A stretch of DNA of 64,000 nucleotides from Acanthaster planci (taxonomy: Eukaryota; Echinodermata; Asteroidea; Valvatida; Acanthasteridae). Made by a program: the position numbers and the translations under genes. Under the pieces are notes generated by a model, which saw nothing but the letters and a program-made list of their open reading frames with translations, did no database searches and was not told the origin of the DNA. The DNA lies in contig NW_019091387.1 of the NCBI RefSeq assembly GCF_001949145.1, positions 1,798,122 through 1,862,121 on the forward strand, read 5' to 3'. Numbering within the stretch: position 1 is the first letter of the stretch; each line of letters opens with the position of its first letter. Shown here piece by piece: positions 34,424 to 45,687 of this stretch.

Positions 34424-35137
34424 TCACGGAAGGTCGAAAGATGCCCCTAGACATGTTGGGTATTGTGTTGAAGCGAGATTTGACTTCTCAAGGTTGATGA
34501 TGAAGCCAAGCTGATTTGTGATGTCACAAGTAAGGCGGGTAGAAACCTCTGCTTTCTTGAACGATCTGCCTACGATCAGACAGTCTTCCAGGTACCGTAA
34601 CAGCATGACTTCCCGCTTTTGAAGGCGAGCAGCAATGATCTTTGCAACCTTCGAGAATACTCTCAGTGAAGTGGAGGAGCTAAAGGGGAGAGCCGTGAAT
34701 TCGAGGAGGTTCCTGTTGTACAGGAAGCATGAGTATTCGTAGCTTTGTGAGTGAATCAGAATGTGGAGGTAGGCATCTTTCAAGTCTATGGAAGACGCCC
34801 AGCATGGAACCTGTAGAGATTGGGTGACCATCTAAAGGGTCTCCATGCGGAATTTCTTTGGGCGGATAAAGCGGTTTAGAGGTTTGAGGTTGATTATAGG
34901 TCGCCAGCTTTTGAGTTCTTTCTTTGGAGTGAAGAAGAACGTTGAGATGAAGCCTTTGTTTGCTTGAGATTTGGGAACCAGGTGGATAGCACATTTCTGA
35001 AGGAGACAGTCTATCTCGGTCTCCAGTGCCTGTTGTTTGTTTTTGTGGGTAGGAACTGAAGTCAGACGGAGGATAGGTACAGATGGAGGGGTGCTCGTGA
35101 ATTCAAGGGCGTATCCGTAATGAATGGTCACGAGCAC
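34424..35137 (-). pseudogene. DIRS copy 2: reverse transcriptase
   Basis: The frame at 35137-34832 holds CAIHLVPKSQANKGFISTFF and SWRPIINLKPLNRFI, then after a single stop 34831-34424 holds WASSIDLKDAYLHILIHSQS, EFTALPFSSSTSLRVFSKV and LLRYLEDCLIVGRS. The latter segment is the palm with the first Asp (LKDAY) and the catalytic box. The box reads YLED rather than YLDD, and the TLPFGLS/A block is altered to TALPFSSSTS. One in-frame stop between METL and MVTQS breaks it. Otherwise this is the best-preserved domain of the complex. Confidence 0.88.
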
Positions 35138-35344
35138 CCAGCTATCCGATGTGACTTTCTCTTAAGAACCAGCGAAGAGTTAGGAGTCTGGTAACTGGGT
35201 TGACGAAAGGGGCGAGAGCAACCATGACTGCCCTGACGTGGGGGTCTGAAGGGTCGAGACCCCTGATCATTGGGACGGGATTGGCGAGGTGGAGCCACCG
35301 GTGGAAGGTCACGGAAGCTAAGTTTACGTGTTGTGTGAATACAT
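35138..35344 (-). other. DIRS copy 2: gag-RT junction
   Basis: No intact frame. It lies between the gag-like and RT blocks and contains an Arg/Gly/Pro-rich decayed stretch, consistent with a basic gag C-terminus. Confidence 0.4.
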
Positions 35345-36640
35345 TTAACTCATCATCTCCATGAACTTCCCTGCGAAAAGGTTTTTGCCATACAAAGGAA
35401 ATTCCTGAAGTCTTGACTTGACTCCCTCATAGGGAATGTTCATGGCATCTAAAGTGTTGGATCTACATGCAGAAGTGGACAGAATGGAGATCCGAACAAA
35501 CTGCTCGAAGATAGAGTTGACATTCTCATTGAACATTTGAACTGTGACAGCTGCAAGGTCTGTAGTATCTGGTGAATCTTTGTCACACGCACGGGCCAAA
35601 TACACAGAGAGGAGTGCCGTAAACGCAGTGCAGCGAAGGCCATTTCGTGAGGCCTTGTCGAGTTTAGCAAGAGTAGACTCGACAAAACACTTGTCCTTGT
35701 CTTTAAATGGAGACTTTCCTGTAGGCTTGTGAGTGTCAGAGGAAAGTTTATCTTTAGCCTCCGTTAGAATCTCAGGGACAGAGTTACCAAAGGGAAGTTA
35801 TCAAAGTCCTCCCTAGCAAACTGGAAATAAGTCGAGGCCCTGGGTGGGTATGGACGCCATTTTTTTGGCATTGGCGAGAACTTTAAACATCTCGACGCAT
35901 GAGCGGACACGTGGAAGTTCGGGAAAAATTACCGTTGACGCCTCCAACCTAGCGGGGTGGCGCTTGAAGGAAACATGTGAAGAGGCCTCCGCCTTAGGTT
36001 GATTGGAAGGCAGGCCTAATATGTGGATCATATCCTTCTGAAGAAGACAGAGCCGTGCCTCAGGAGGGTTAATTAAGGTCGGCTGCAGAGGAGATATCCT
36101 CATTTTCAGAGGACGTATCCTGCTCCATCCGCAGTTGATCCGAGAAAGGAGGAACGTCATCATGTCTTGTTGGGTGGCCAGGGGCTGGAGCAGGAGGTGA
36201 GCTGTATTCTGCGCCAGAACCTGGATAAGTTGAAGAGGCGAAACCATCATAAGAAGATCAGATTGCTGGCAGGTGAAGATGAAGGCAGGTTCGGATGCGG
36301 ATCTGGATATGGATGTGGAGATCCGTATCACGTTGCAGATCCGTATCACGTTGCGCCGGCAAAGGGTCCGGATCTAGGGCTGTCACCACGGGAGCAGAGT
36401 TGGGATCTAGACGGTTGGCTATAGAAGAGAGCTTCTCCTAGAGCATGCGGACCGCTGACATGATGTCGGCCATTGCATCTTCCTTCTGTGAGGAGTGAGA
36501 CTTCTTTTGCTAAGACCCCGTAGAAGAAGACGAAGAATGTTTGCGTTTCTTGCCTACCGGAGAACTGGTTGTAGAGCCAGCGGTCGACGCGTAGTGAATT
36601 GGAGTGTCGGAGGCCTGCCAAGACTGCAGTAAAGATACAG
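35345..36640 (-). pseudogene. DIRS copy 2: gag-like ORF
   Basis: Broken frames at 36621-36346, 36349-35813 and 35685-35345. Conserved blocks: LCLLQKDMIHILGLP; KRHPARLEASTVIFPELPRV; and FVRISILSTSACRSN with LDAMNIPYEGVK. The same three blocks recur in the gag fragments at 32371-32990 and 27094-28250, which is the evidence that this is the family's structural protein. A 19-bp direct repeat (GATCCGTATCACGTTGC, about 36321-36356) lies within it. No zinc knuckle was seen. Confidence 0.7.
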
Positions 36641-38420
36641 TAGGAGAGGGTTGGTGAACTTCAGAGGTAGAAGCAGTCTTCTCAGAAAGACCCAGAAGGT
36701 AGCCAGAAGAAAGGGTGGCATACAGGGGTCAAAAAACCTGACAGGGCAGGAGGCGGTGGGCTCTGTTGTCCCGGGCACATTCGGTGGTGAGCCTGCATGG
36801 CCCAGTATTGTTTCTGCAGGTACCACACAGGGGAACAGCGTTGTGGGCTGAGTTTGGGTGGCTTGTTCTCGTGTGTTCACGAACAGCATGATTTGTTGTT
36901 CGTGGGTCGGCCGCTCGAAAGCCGGGATTGTGCAACCCGTTATTGCTACTAGTTTGTAGCAAGTAACATGCAACATGGCAGCATCCTTGTGCATTCTTTG
37001 AGAGTTAATGGTTGGATAGCGAGTCATCTCAAATCTCGTCTGGGACAAGTTGAAGTAAAATTGTCGGGAGAGGAGAGTGAATACTTTCCCCACAGTTTCC
37101 CCCGCAAGTAGCAGTTCATTTATGGAGGGGAAGTTGTGGAGGAATTTTGCATCAGTAGGTCACTTACTATGAAGGACTGTTTACATTACTAGTGGGCTTG
37201 AAATAGGTGGTTACTATCTTAAGTGGTTTGCGATTTCCAGAGACTGACCTTGGGTCACTCAACACTCCATGATTTTTTGTCATGTGTTCAATACCTGTTG
37301 TAGATTGAATCAGATGGTTGTTTGGAAAAACAGACTTTGTCAGTCCCTCTGCTTATTTTGCATAGCTTTCCAGAAGAAAAAACCTGAAGCAGCTTTATAT
37401 TTTATGAAAGGGTTGATGTATATTTATTCCAAATGACACAGTTAGAGAAGTTTCAAAAAGCTCTGAGTAAGGAGTGCAGTAATTTGCCAGTGGCTTGTCT
37501 GTCATCAAAACCACAAGTGTCCTTGAGTGGCCTGCCTGACCAAAACCACAGAGTGGGGGGGACGGAGACTGTGTATACAAATACTGCTAGCTTTATTTCG
37601 GGGAGATTGTGAGGAGATTTCCAGTTGCCTTCAACATTCCACCGCAACACTCTTCCACATTTTATCCTCAACTTATCCGGGACAAGATTTGAGATGACTC
37701 CTAAATAAACTGGGCTAACTTCTTCGTCTTAAAAAATTCATTTTTTTCATGGAAAGTTAGAATTGTTAATTTTGCAAAACTTTCCACTGTCTTTGTAAGT
37801 CATCTTGATAGTTTTGCGGCTTTTCAAAAATCAAATATCACAAGTTTTTCCGTGTTCGTGTAAAACCCTGACGAGGAGGTGGTGTGTGAACCTGAGAACA
37901 GTGTTCTTGGGTTGTGTTCCCTCCATTCGAGCGCGAGAACATGAAACCTGTGTTAAGAACAGGGCGCCCGAACTGACCGTGTTGTCCCATGGAGCGTCAG
38001 CGTCTTTGTCACGCCCGGGAGCCCCGGTTGAAGGGTGTCTGAAGACAATGGAACCAGGGGTGATGCGGCCGGTGTAGCTAGCGTTGGCAGCTACTTCTGA
38101 GCCATGCTGATGTCGGGTGTTGCTAACGGCAGGTTGTTGTCGGCCCGCGTCATCCGTTTGGAATGCTTAGGAACTGGGATGGAGGAGTGTTGCGCCCAGA
38201 CCCAGCAAACGGGGGAAATTTTAACCCCAAGTGCAGCGCCACTCTGCACGCTCGTTGACTGCAATGCTTAGGTGTTACGTTGGGGAACTGAGCATACGGA
38301 TATCACACACACTGCAGCTCAGGCCCTCCAAGTATGGCGTGAGCTAATCCTGAACTGAATCAAAGATGGTATTGAAAGCAGGGATTAGCCGTGGGATTAC
38401 AAGTTTAGCAAGATGCCACT
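36641..38420 (-). other. Probable 5' portion of DIRS copy 2
   Basis: It includes a 179-codon open frame at 37093-36554, Pro/Thr-rich with no motif, which could be a gag N-terminus or chance. The rest (37100-38420) has no supported gene. It is assigned to the element only because it lies between gag and the ITR-like end near 39300. Confidence 0.4.
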
Positions 38421-39190
38421 TGATCCTCCACAGACCGACTCCTGTCGGTCTAAGTTCCTCGCGAACCCCAACAAACCCGGGGTTGCCCCATTGACCCTAT
38501 AAATATACCAAGGAAAAAGGGGGTCCGTGGTATTAGATCGCTCGCACTGGCTCACGGAACCCCCAACAATCCCAGGGTTGCCCTGTTGACCCTATGTATC
38601 GCTGGGTAGTACCCTCGTAGAGTCATCGATCTATAAAATGCACACACACAAAAAGAGAAAATATACCACCAAATCAAAAAATATACAGATAAATATAGAA
38701 AGTACGTTTATTACAATATGTTACAGTTTGATCAGAATGTCACAAAGGTGTGTAGTGAAACAGAAACCTCAATGAACTCTAAGATCTCAAAAAGACACGT
38801 CCATTTAGAATCACGCACACTAATCGCGTGTATTGGCTTACGACCTTAACACCTCGATCTTAATGTTGACCGACTCCTGTCGGGGGGGGGAGTTGAGGAC
38901 CACTCAAAGTGTTAAGCCCTCAACTGTCCCTGGTCACTGAGTTGACCCCATGCGATATCGTTAGGTGATACTGCTGCATACGTAGAATCAAAATCAGTAA
39001 CCTGCAAGCATGTACAAAGAAAAAAAGAGAAAAATACCACACAAAAACGACAAATGGCAGACACACAGACAGAAAATATGTATATGTAGAAGGACTACCA
39101 TTCGTTGCTGATACGTTACAGTCACTCGGGGTACCACAAAAAGTCGAACAAAAACGGAAACTCAAAAAAGCCAAACGACACGTCCGTTAT
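38421..39190. repeat. Diverged tandem segments with recurring hairpins
   Basis: GACCGACTCCTGTCGGTC (38433-38450) recurs as GACCGACTCCTGTCGG at 38868-38883. Hairpins AACCCC...GGGGTT (38464-38484) and AACCC...GGGTT (38558-38579) are each followed by GTTGACCCTAT or TTGACCCTAT (38491 and 38586), with a third TTGACCCCATG at 38942. After the second and third of these, about 230-250 bp of similar sequence follows (AAAAAGAGAAAA, a GTTACAGT block, AAACxGAAACxTCAA, then GACACGTCC). The arrangement is two to three degraded copies of a unit of about 350 bp, probably in the DIRS 5' region. Confidence 0.7.
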
Positions 39191-39199
39191 CAATGGCAC

Positions 39200-39305
39200 T
39201 AAGAAAAGAAGGACGAACATGGCAGCTGCACCTCTATGCATTGTGGGAGCAGAGGGCGCACTACTAGTTGATCAAGTGTTTAGCAAATAAAATAAGCCGC
39301 AAAGG
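39200..39305 (-). repeat. ITR-like 5' end of DIRS copy 2
   Basis: 39225-39290 (CAGCTGCAC..., GCATTGTGGGAGC, TTGATCAAGTGTTTAG) resembles the complement of the copy-1 3' ITR (CAGCTGTGCACTGCATTGTGG ...TTGATCAAGATTTTAG). It therefore marks a related terminus. No matching inverted partner was found at the low-coordinate side of the complex, which ends near 32371. Confidence 0.6.
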
Positions 39306-40320
39306 AATTTGCACATTTAGCAACTGTTTGGGCTAGGATGAAAGCAGTGGACTTCTGTCGTTGAACCAGCTTGTTACTTTTCTATAAAACCTTGCTGTAG
39401 TTTTAGCTCAGTGAGGATTTGGGACTGGGTGTGGGTTGTGTGAGGTTCTTTTCATTTTCTTAGTCATTAGCACATGTTCAAACTTTAGACCCAAAATCGG
39501 GTTGTCAAATGGTTTAACTTGACTGTTTTTTTAAATAACTTAAATTAACAGCTCATATGTAACTCTTCTGCATCGTAACTTTGGTATTTTTTGAAATTCT
39601 AGAGTGTACTATATCCTCCTCTAATATAAGCCCTTTGTGGCATGAAGTCTGAAATTCTCAAAGCAGTTATGCTGGAACTATGTTTGGAACTATATGAAAT
39701 ACTCTGGCAGCATATCTTGGTCTTGAGTATCATAGGAAGGGCTAAGGATTAAAAAACGACTTAAGAAATCACATGGCCATTGACTTTCATGAGTCATGTT
39801 GTCAACTGGAAAGATTTAAATGAAACAGAAGAAGGAACTGTTCTATTTTCAGGGCAACTCTTTGGTTCAGTTGTATGTAAGCTTTTGGCTTCAACTGTAC
39901 ACAAATTTCCAGCATGAACAGAAAAGTGATGTCATATTGAACCAGAAAATTAAGGCAAATTGAATAGACGCGTGTTGGTTCATGTGCTGGTTATCACACT
40001 AATGCCCTTCACAAACATAATTTTTTTATTGTGTGTGTCCTATTCACTTTGGTACTCTCTGGCACTGGAACTGCTTAAAAACCTTAGCAGAACTACTAAA
40101 AGCAGAACTTGGAAGCAACATCTGACTGAGATAAAGAGTCAGGAAAGGCCAATGCAGCAATGTCCTTGTGACCCTGGTGAGGCAGAATCGATTTGCATCT
40201 ATATCTCATAAAAAAATATTTGAACATTTCAAGAAGCATTCTCTGAATAGCAAAACAATACTCAAACTGATAGTCAACCAGACAAAGATGCACGTCCAAA
40301 TACAATTTAAAATCATACTT
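39306..40320. other. Intronic interval, no gene seen
   Basis: AT-rich sequence between the DIRS complex and the next MICU exon. ORFs at 39960-40211 and 40096-40338 overlap in opposite directions and are shadows. Confidence 0.45.
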
Positions 40321-40322
40321 AC

Positions 40323-40370
40323 TTGTAAGAATGCACAACAGAAACAGGTATTCAGTATATGAGATGATAC
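40323..40370 (-). CDS. MICU2/MICU3-type calcium uptake protein, 48-nt exon
   Basis: Encodes IISYTEYLFLLCILT, flanked by split codons (Gly before, Lys after), phases 1 and 1. This nearly repeats the MICU3-type stretch VISYTEYLFLLCILTK just ahead of the first EF-hand, and is the strongest single piece of evidence for the gene. The acceptor is CCCCATGTAG, with the T-rich tract about 13 nt upstream; the donor is ACAA/GTAAGT. The introns are 1.55 kb upstream and 10.8 kb downstream; the latter holds the DIRS complex at 32.4-39.3 kb. Confidence 0.95.
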
Positions 40371-40372
40371 CT

Positions 40373-41920
40373 ACATGGGGTAAAAATCAATCAAAAAAGT
40401 ACAAATCTCATTTCAGTGATACATGTACATGCATTTCACATGGGAAGAATATTTTCATCAAGCATTATGGTATACAAGCATAACTGGCTAGTGACACGAG
40501 GAAGGGGGCTCTACATCAAAAACAAATTGTCATTTGCAAAAGTTTAGGAGGACCCAAACAAAATGCAAGAACACCAGAGGAAAAACCAAACTTAAACCAA
40601 TCAATTGTGGCAACTTATGTCTATTTTCAATGTATAACCTCAGTATCTTGGTTAACTTGAACAGCTACATTTCCATGATTTGAAATGTTAATATTTAGTG
40701 CGCCCTCCTTTATTTTTTATTACTTAGACTGGCTTTTTTTTACCCATGCTGCCTTACAGATAAAATGTCATACAAGACCTGTCTTTGCAAAAATTTCATT
40801 CAAATGGGTATATAGCACTACACTGATGTTATGTGCACCACTGTAAAAACAAGGTAATTAATCATTCAATGAGACAATGTAATACAGGCCAAGTGACAGA
40901 AATACCAATAAATTCCAGGTGGTCTTAAACTTTTGCAAATGACTGTAATTCAAATAAGTTAATTGCCATAAAAAAATCCCAATTTGTCTGTGGATGTCTT
41001 ATTGATACATTCTACCTCCAGGAAGTATTTTTTAACAGTCAAGAATCCTCAATACACCAGGTTTCATAGGCTTAGCTTAAAGCAAAATGATCACAGGGAT
41101 TTATAAGCAAATTTGTGGTGAGAGAAAAATTCTGAATTTTTATCTTCTTTTAACTCCACTTTTACTACAAGTCAAAAAGCTTTCCTCACACAAGCACTGC
41201 CAGATTCCTGCCGGCAAATTGAACAGCCAAAGGACACAGCAAATCATTTTCTTTTGCAGTAAAGGGACAGTAGTCCTCTCATCAAGTATTAGGATTGTGG
41301 TTAGTTTGCATATATTCATCATTCGGTGACCATGGTGACTAAAAGTGACAGCTGGTGCCCTGCTGAAGTTAATGAACATTTTGTAATTATTTCCCACTGT
41401 TGGGTTTAATATTGTGAGTTACATTCATGGTATTTTGAAAGAAGAAGTGTGACTTCTTCTTCTTTCGCTTTTTGTCTTTCTGTGATGTGATAAAAATTTA
41501 AATAAACAAAGAACTTTGTATACTTGGTGACAATAACTTTAAATGCATCTGCTACACTTACTGACAAATACACAATCCCTCCCACTTAGGTTTACTCAAC
41601 TGCTTAACATGAAGAGAGCCCTCTAGTGAAGGTTTGATTAATGCCTGATTCAGTGAAGCTTGTTTATCTCATTTAATACATACACCCAAAAATGTGTGTT
41701 CCACCACTAAATGAAAACTTCTTTCCTTCCCTTTGCATGCAAACTCTTTAATTAAAGAAAGTCATTATGACTGCTTCAGAATATATGAAAATATTGGCAG
41801 AGCAGGTTACACATGTCCCTTAATGCAGGCTTTACAAGTCCTCATAGTGCTGTCCAACGAAAAACTTTGAAAGCTTCTAGGATGGAAGAAAGAGGTGAAC
41901 ATTTGAATTTTTTTATTTGT
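40373..41920. other. MICU intron, no other gene
   Basis: AT-rich. It contains a small inverted repeat (GAAAGAAGAAG...CTTCTTCTTTC, 41438-41467). Nothing else recognised. Confidence 0.5.
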
Positions 41921-41923
41921 TAC

Positions 41924-42034
41924 CTTTATCCATGATGGTTCGGAAAAGCTGTGTTGACTCCTTTTTCTTGGATATGGTGTTATTCAGCATAAATTTCACC
42001 TTTTCATCCTGAAGTTGAAAACGGCCAATGCGAG
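41924..42034 (-). CDS. MICU2/MICU3-type calcium uptake protein, exon before the EF-hand region
   Basis: A 111-nt exon (phase 1 in, phase 1 out) encoding RIGRFQLQDEKVKFMLNNTI then SKKKESTQLFRTIMDKG. It aligns in position and ending with the MICU2/3 segment that closes in 'STxFRxLxDKG' before ISYTEY. The acceptor is CTGTCTTGCCAG and the donor is GATAAAG/GTAACA. It is the most 5' exon found; the expected preceding exon with an MTPxDFL stretch was not seen in the remaining 22 kb and may be in the gap at 45743-46287 or beyond the window. Confidence 0.85.
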
Positions 42035-42565
42035 CTGGCAAGACAGAAAGATAACATGAACAGAAATAAGATTTGAAACAACATCTAAACTTGAGCAAGT
42101 TGTTAATAAAACCTACCATATGTCTGACAGTGCATAATGAAAATCTAGTTTATAAACATGAAAAGAATGTTTCTGTAAATGTGAAAAGAGTACGTTTGAC
42201 GTCTGAATTTATCCATCCTTCACGGAAAACCAATTATATCAAATGTGCACATTACGACTAAATGAATCCAAAATGTGAAATATTTCTGTTAACAATAAGA
42301 CATAAAGAGGCAGCTAAATTTATCAATAAAAATCCCTTGAGCTTATGAGTATGTGTATTTAGATCAATTAAGCAGTTATTGCTTAAATTACACAGATTCT
42401 GAGGAAGGGGTTTATAAAACAAATATCGCCTGCTTTGTCTCATGATTCTTGCGGTCAGCATGATGTCACTACAAATATTTAACATGCAGCAAAGGGGCAA
42501 ATAAACCCTTCATGCTATTCATAATGTAGGCCTATAGAAGCTTGTGGATGTCCTACAGTGAGAAT

Positions 42566-42670
42566 GTAGTAAACTAGCCTCCTGGAGGTAATCCATGGAG
42601 CATTCTGCTTTCCTGAGGTGAAAATAGCAACAGAATGCTCCACTGGATCACTGGGAGGCTAGTCTTACTA
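42566..42670. repeat. Long imperfect hairpin (pre-miRNA-sized or MITE remnant)
   Basis: Arms of about 40 nt: ACTAGCCTCC...GGAGCATTCTG (42573-42607) pairs with CAGAATGCTCC...GGAGGCTAGT (42631-42663), and the stem extends outward through TAGTAA/TTACTA. The loop is about 23 nt. Mismatches cluster in the middle of the stem. Confidence 0.75.
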
Positions 42671-43127
42671 TATCACAAGATAATGCAGCCAATATTTGTG
42701 AACTACATAAGAGTAACATCATCACATTAATGAATATCCTCTACATCAAAATACTTTTGGCTTTAAAATTTGAAATACTTTCATACTAGGGTACTGTCAA
42801 CACTGGTTGGTAAAAGTTTCAAAATGATGACATCACCTTCCTGGAAATTAGTGGTTGAAATTTTAAGATGATCACTTTCCAATACCTTCATTATTTAATA
42901 TGCATCAAAATGTTATCTTGCATATAAATGAGGTACCAACTAGATTACCTGACAGACATCAAAGCTCTGTGATGTCATCAAATCAAAAGTTAGTTTTCCC
43001 ATATCACCTTGTGTTCATAAAATGAAGGCCTACATAGTTCGTCATTGATCAGCAATATAATTTCACACAAAACATAAATGAGTCATTGCAGAAATATTAA
43101 AGGGCTGTGTAACACTGTGATCTGAAT

Positions 43128-43187
43128 ATTGACAAAAATATAATTATACAATCAGAGCACTGATTGTCTAATTATATTTTTGTCAAT
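43128..43187. repeat. Near-perfect 60-nt hairpin
   Basis: ATTGACAAAAATATAATTA plus ACAATCAG pairs with CTGATTGT plus TAATTATATTTTTGTCAAT. The arms are 28 nt with one mismatch and a loop of about 4 nt. This is the shape of a very short foldback or the fused termini of a small MITE. Confidence 0.85.
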
Positions 43188-45687
43188 GAGTGATTGTATT
43201 CCCCTGCAATTTTTGAGCATGTATACATTTTGATCGCTCTTCGATATTGCATCAGTTTATATGGGTAGACCCTGTGTGTGTTATGGGGACGTTTTTGTTA
43301 GGCAAATTAGGACAAAGCTGTATTTTTCTGTCCCTGCAGAATTGTATAATGACTAGCATACTTCCCAAAAACTATGGAAAAAGTATGCATGCACTTGAGT
43401 GTACTAGTGCATGTGTTATGATCAATTAACAAGATTGATGGGGGGTCAACTGTCAAGTTAGAGACTGACCAAGAGGCAACACACAGAATTATACCATGAA
43501 TTTATAGGCAGAGACTATTCTCCTTTTCCTCTTGATTTTTGGAACAGCAAGGGTTTATTAAGGTCTCAGCAACCTAAGCCCTTCATGGAACTAATTAATT
43601 GACTCAGTGAAGGTGCCTCTCTGTACACCCACGGGACTTTGAGTGGGTGTGTCAATATCTCTGACATTTACCTAAGGGGTTAATGTCTGTCCAAGTACAA
43701 GCCCTCACTACGTCACTGTGATTAATCTGGCATTATCTGCGCCTGCAAAAACCTATCAAGAGTGAAATTAAACAAGCCTCTGGTCTTGAGATTGGAAAAA
43801 AGCTGTCACAGAGTCAGAAGAAAGGAAAGAGATACATCCATGTATAATGTCACGAAAGCAATAAAATATTTGAAAAATCAATTCTTGATGGTTGGAGGGA
43901 TGCTGATGAAAAGTTAATAACACATTGTTTGAACTTTCCTGTTTGTACAGCTGTGTCATCTGATTCCTTTGGACTTTTTAAATGGAGAATTTGAAATATA
44001 TTCCGCCTACATGAATTCTTGAATAATTGATAAAAAAACAACCAAGAAACTGAAACTAAGGTAATAAAAGGCTGTTGTCAAAAAGGAAGTGGTAAGGAAT
44101 ATTAAAGCAGATTGCAGAGTTTCTACTTGAAGCTCAAGAGACCTGTGTGAGCAGTGTTTAAGACCCCTTGTTGTAAAGAGGAGTTCACAATATGGTCAGC
44201 TGTCAGAACTGGCAGTTCATTTAAAAAAAGTTGAGTCTCCTCCTGGCCAAATGATAGGAAATGTAACAGAAGGTAATGTAATCATCATGAAATCATCATC
44301 TGACGATGGATCTTTGGAGGCACAGACTAGGTTCAGAACTAAACAGCACTGTGAAAAACTGTCAGGTGTCATCATAATGAAAGATATGCCTCAAAACAGG
44401 GAATCATGTACCACTTCTCCTTTGCAAAACAACCAACAGCTTTCCTTACAGTGTTTGCACAAAAAATCCATACATGACGGTATATTTTGGACTTCCGATG
44501 GTCCCCTATCTCTCCAATTGTATAAAGTTTATACAATCCCTGAATAATTCTTCACCACTGATTGATGGGTTATCAATCACATATCACTAAATTATTCATT
44601 ACATTCATGAGGCAGAGTAAGTTGAAACAGAACATTCAATATGTCATCAAACGATACTATTCTTTCCGTTGCATGAAAATGAAGTATTTATGATTTGTAA
44701 AATGAGCAATGTCTTTTGTCTTGAGAAATAAGTTTTTGATGGCATAGAAGTGAAGATTTGACATTTAACAAAGAAACACACAAAACCTTGAATCAAGCAG
44801 CCTCACAATGTGGTTTTTATGTATGAGTCACAGTATGACATCACCATCAACAAAACAATTATATTTGTCCACAAACATCCAAATCAATAGGTACTCTGGT
44901 TTTTATTTAGTCACACCGATTCAAAGCAGCGCCTTCAAAGTACGCTTAAGTAATGTAGGATAACACCCTTGAGATAACCACGCAAGTGCAAACACAATTA
45001 AGTGGGAAAAGCAATTACGTACCAGAAAAGCTAATACTGCATGATGACATCTTACCCAATATCTGTATGAGATGTGGGCAGATTCCCTACGAGATGTGAA
45101 ATATCTCAGGACTTCTAAATATATTACAATCCCAACACCACAAGGAGACACAGGACCTCATCTTAGTTAATTTGCTTTTAAGGGCTTATGTGTACACTGA
45201 CAAATTACAGAGACTATTTCAACACAGCATGTGACGTTTTATTTAGTACTAGGCGTCAACTGGACAAAAGGTGGGGGTGTTCAAAAGCATAAGTAATTGC
45301 TGACCTGACTAGACTTTTAGGGGTTCATAAATACAGAATTATGAGGCAATAAGAGTAACTAGTCCACAGAATTCTGTCTCCAGGAAGAAAATGACAGTGC
45401 ACTCTCAGTAAACAAAGCTGGCTTTTACCAAACACTTCCTTTCATTAAGTGGTAATATGATCAACTTTTATTTGAAACAGGGATCTCTTGTGATTGCATG
45501 TAGTGCACTGTGTAGATCTTCAAACTGTGTGCATATATACACACCATGGGTCCTCTGAAGAATTTCTCTGAGTGTAATGCAGGGCAACACTTTGGCAAGG
45601 CTATGAAAATTGGAAGCCTTTTTTACTAGGTGAGTCTTGTACTTTTGATTTGTAAATAATGATAATGTATGTGTATGTAAGCCCACT

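Larger units (their letters stand above)
42040..45640. other. Interval with hairpins but no supported gene
   Basis: Contains two long hairpins (42566-42670 and 43128-43187, listed separately) and a small one at 43624-43649 (ACACCCAC/GTGGGTGT). An ORF at 44251-44547 (plus) and one ending at 45468 (minus, residues LAKVLPCITLREILQRTHG) are the longest. Both lack a known motif and I do not call them genes. Confidence 0.45.
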
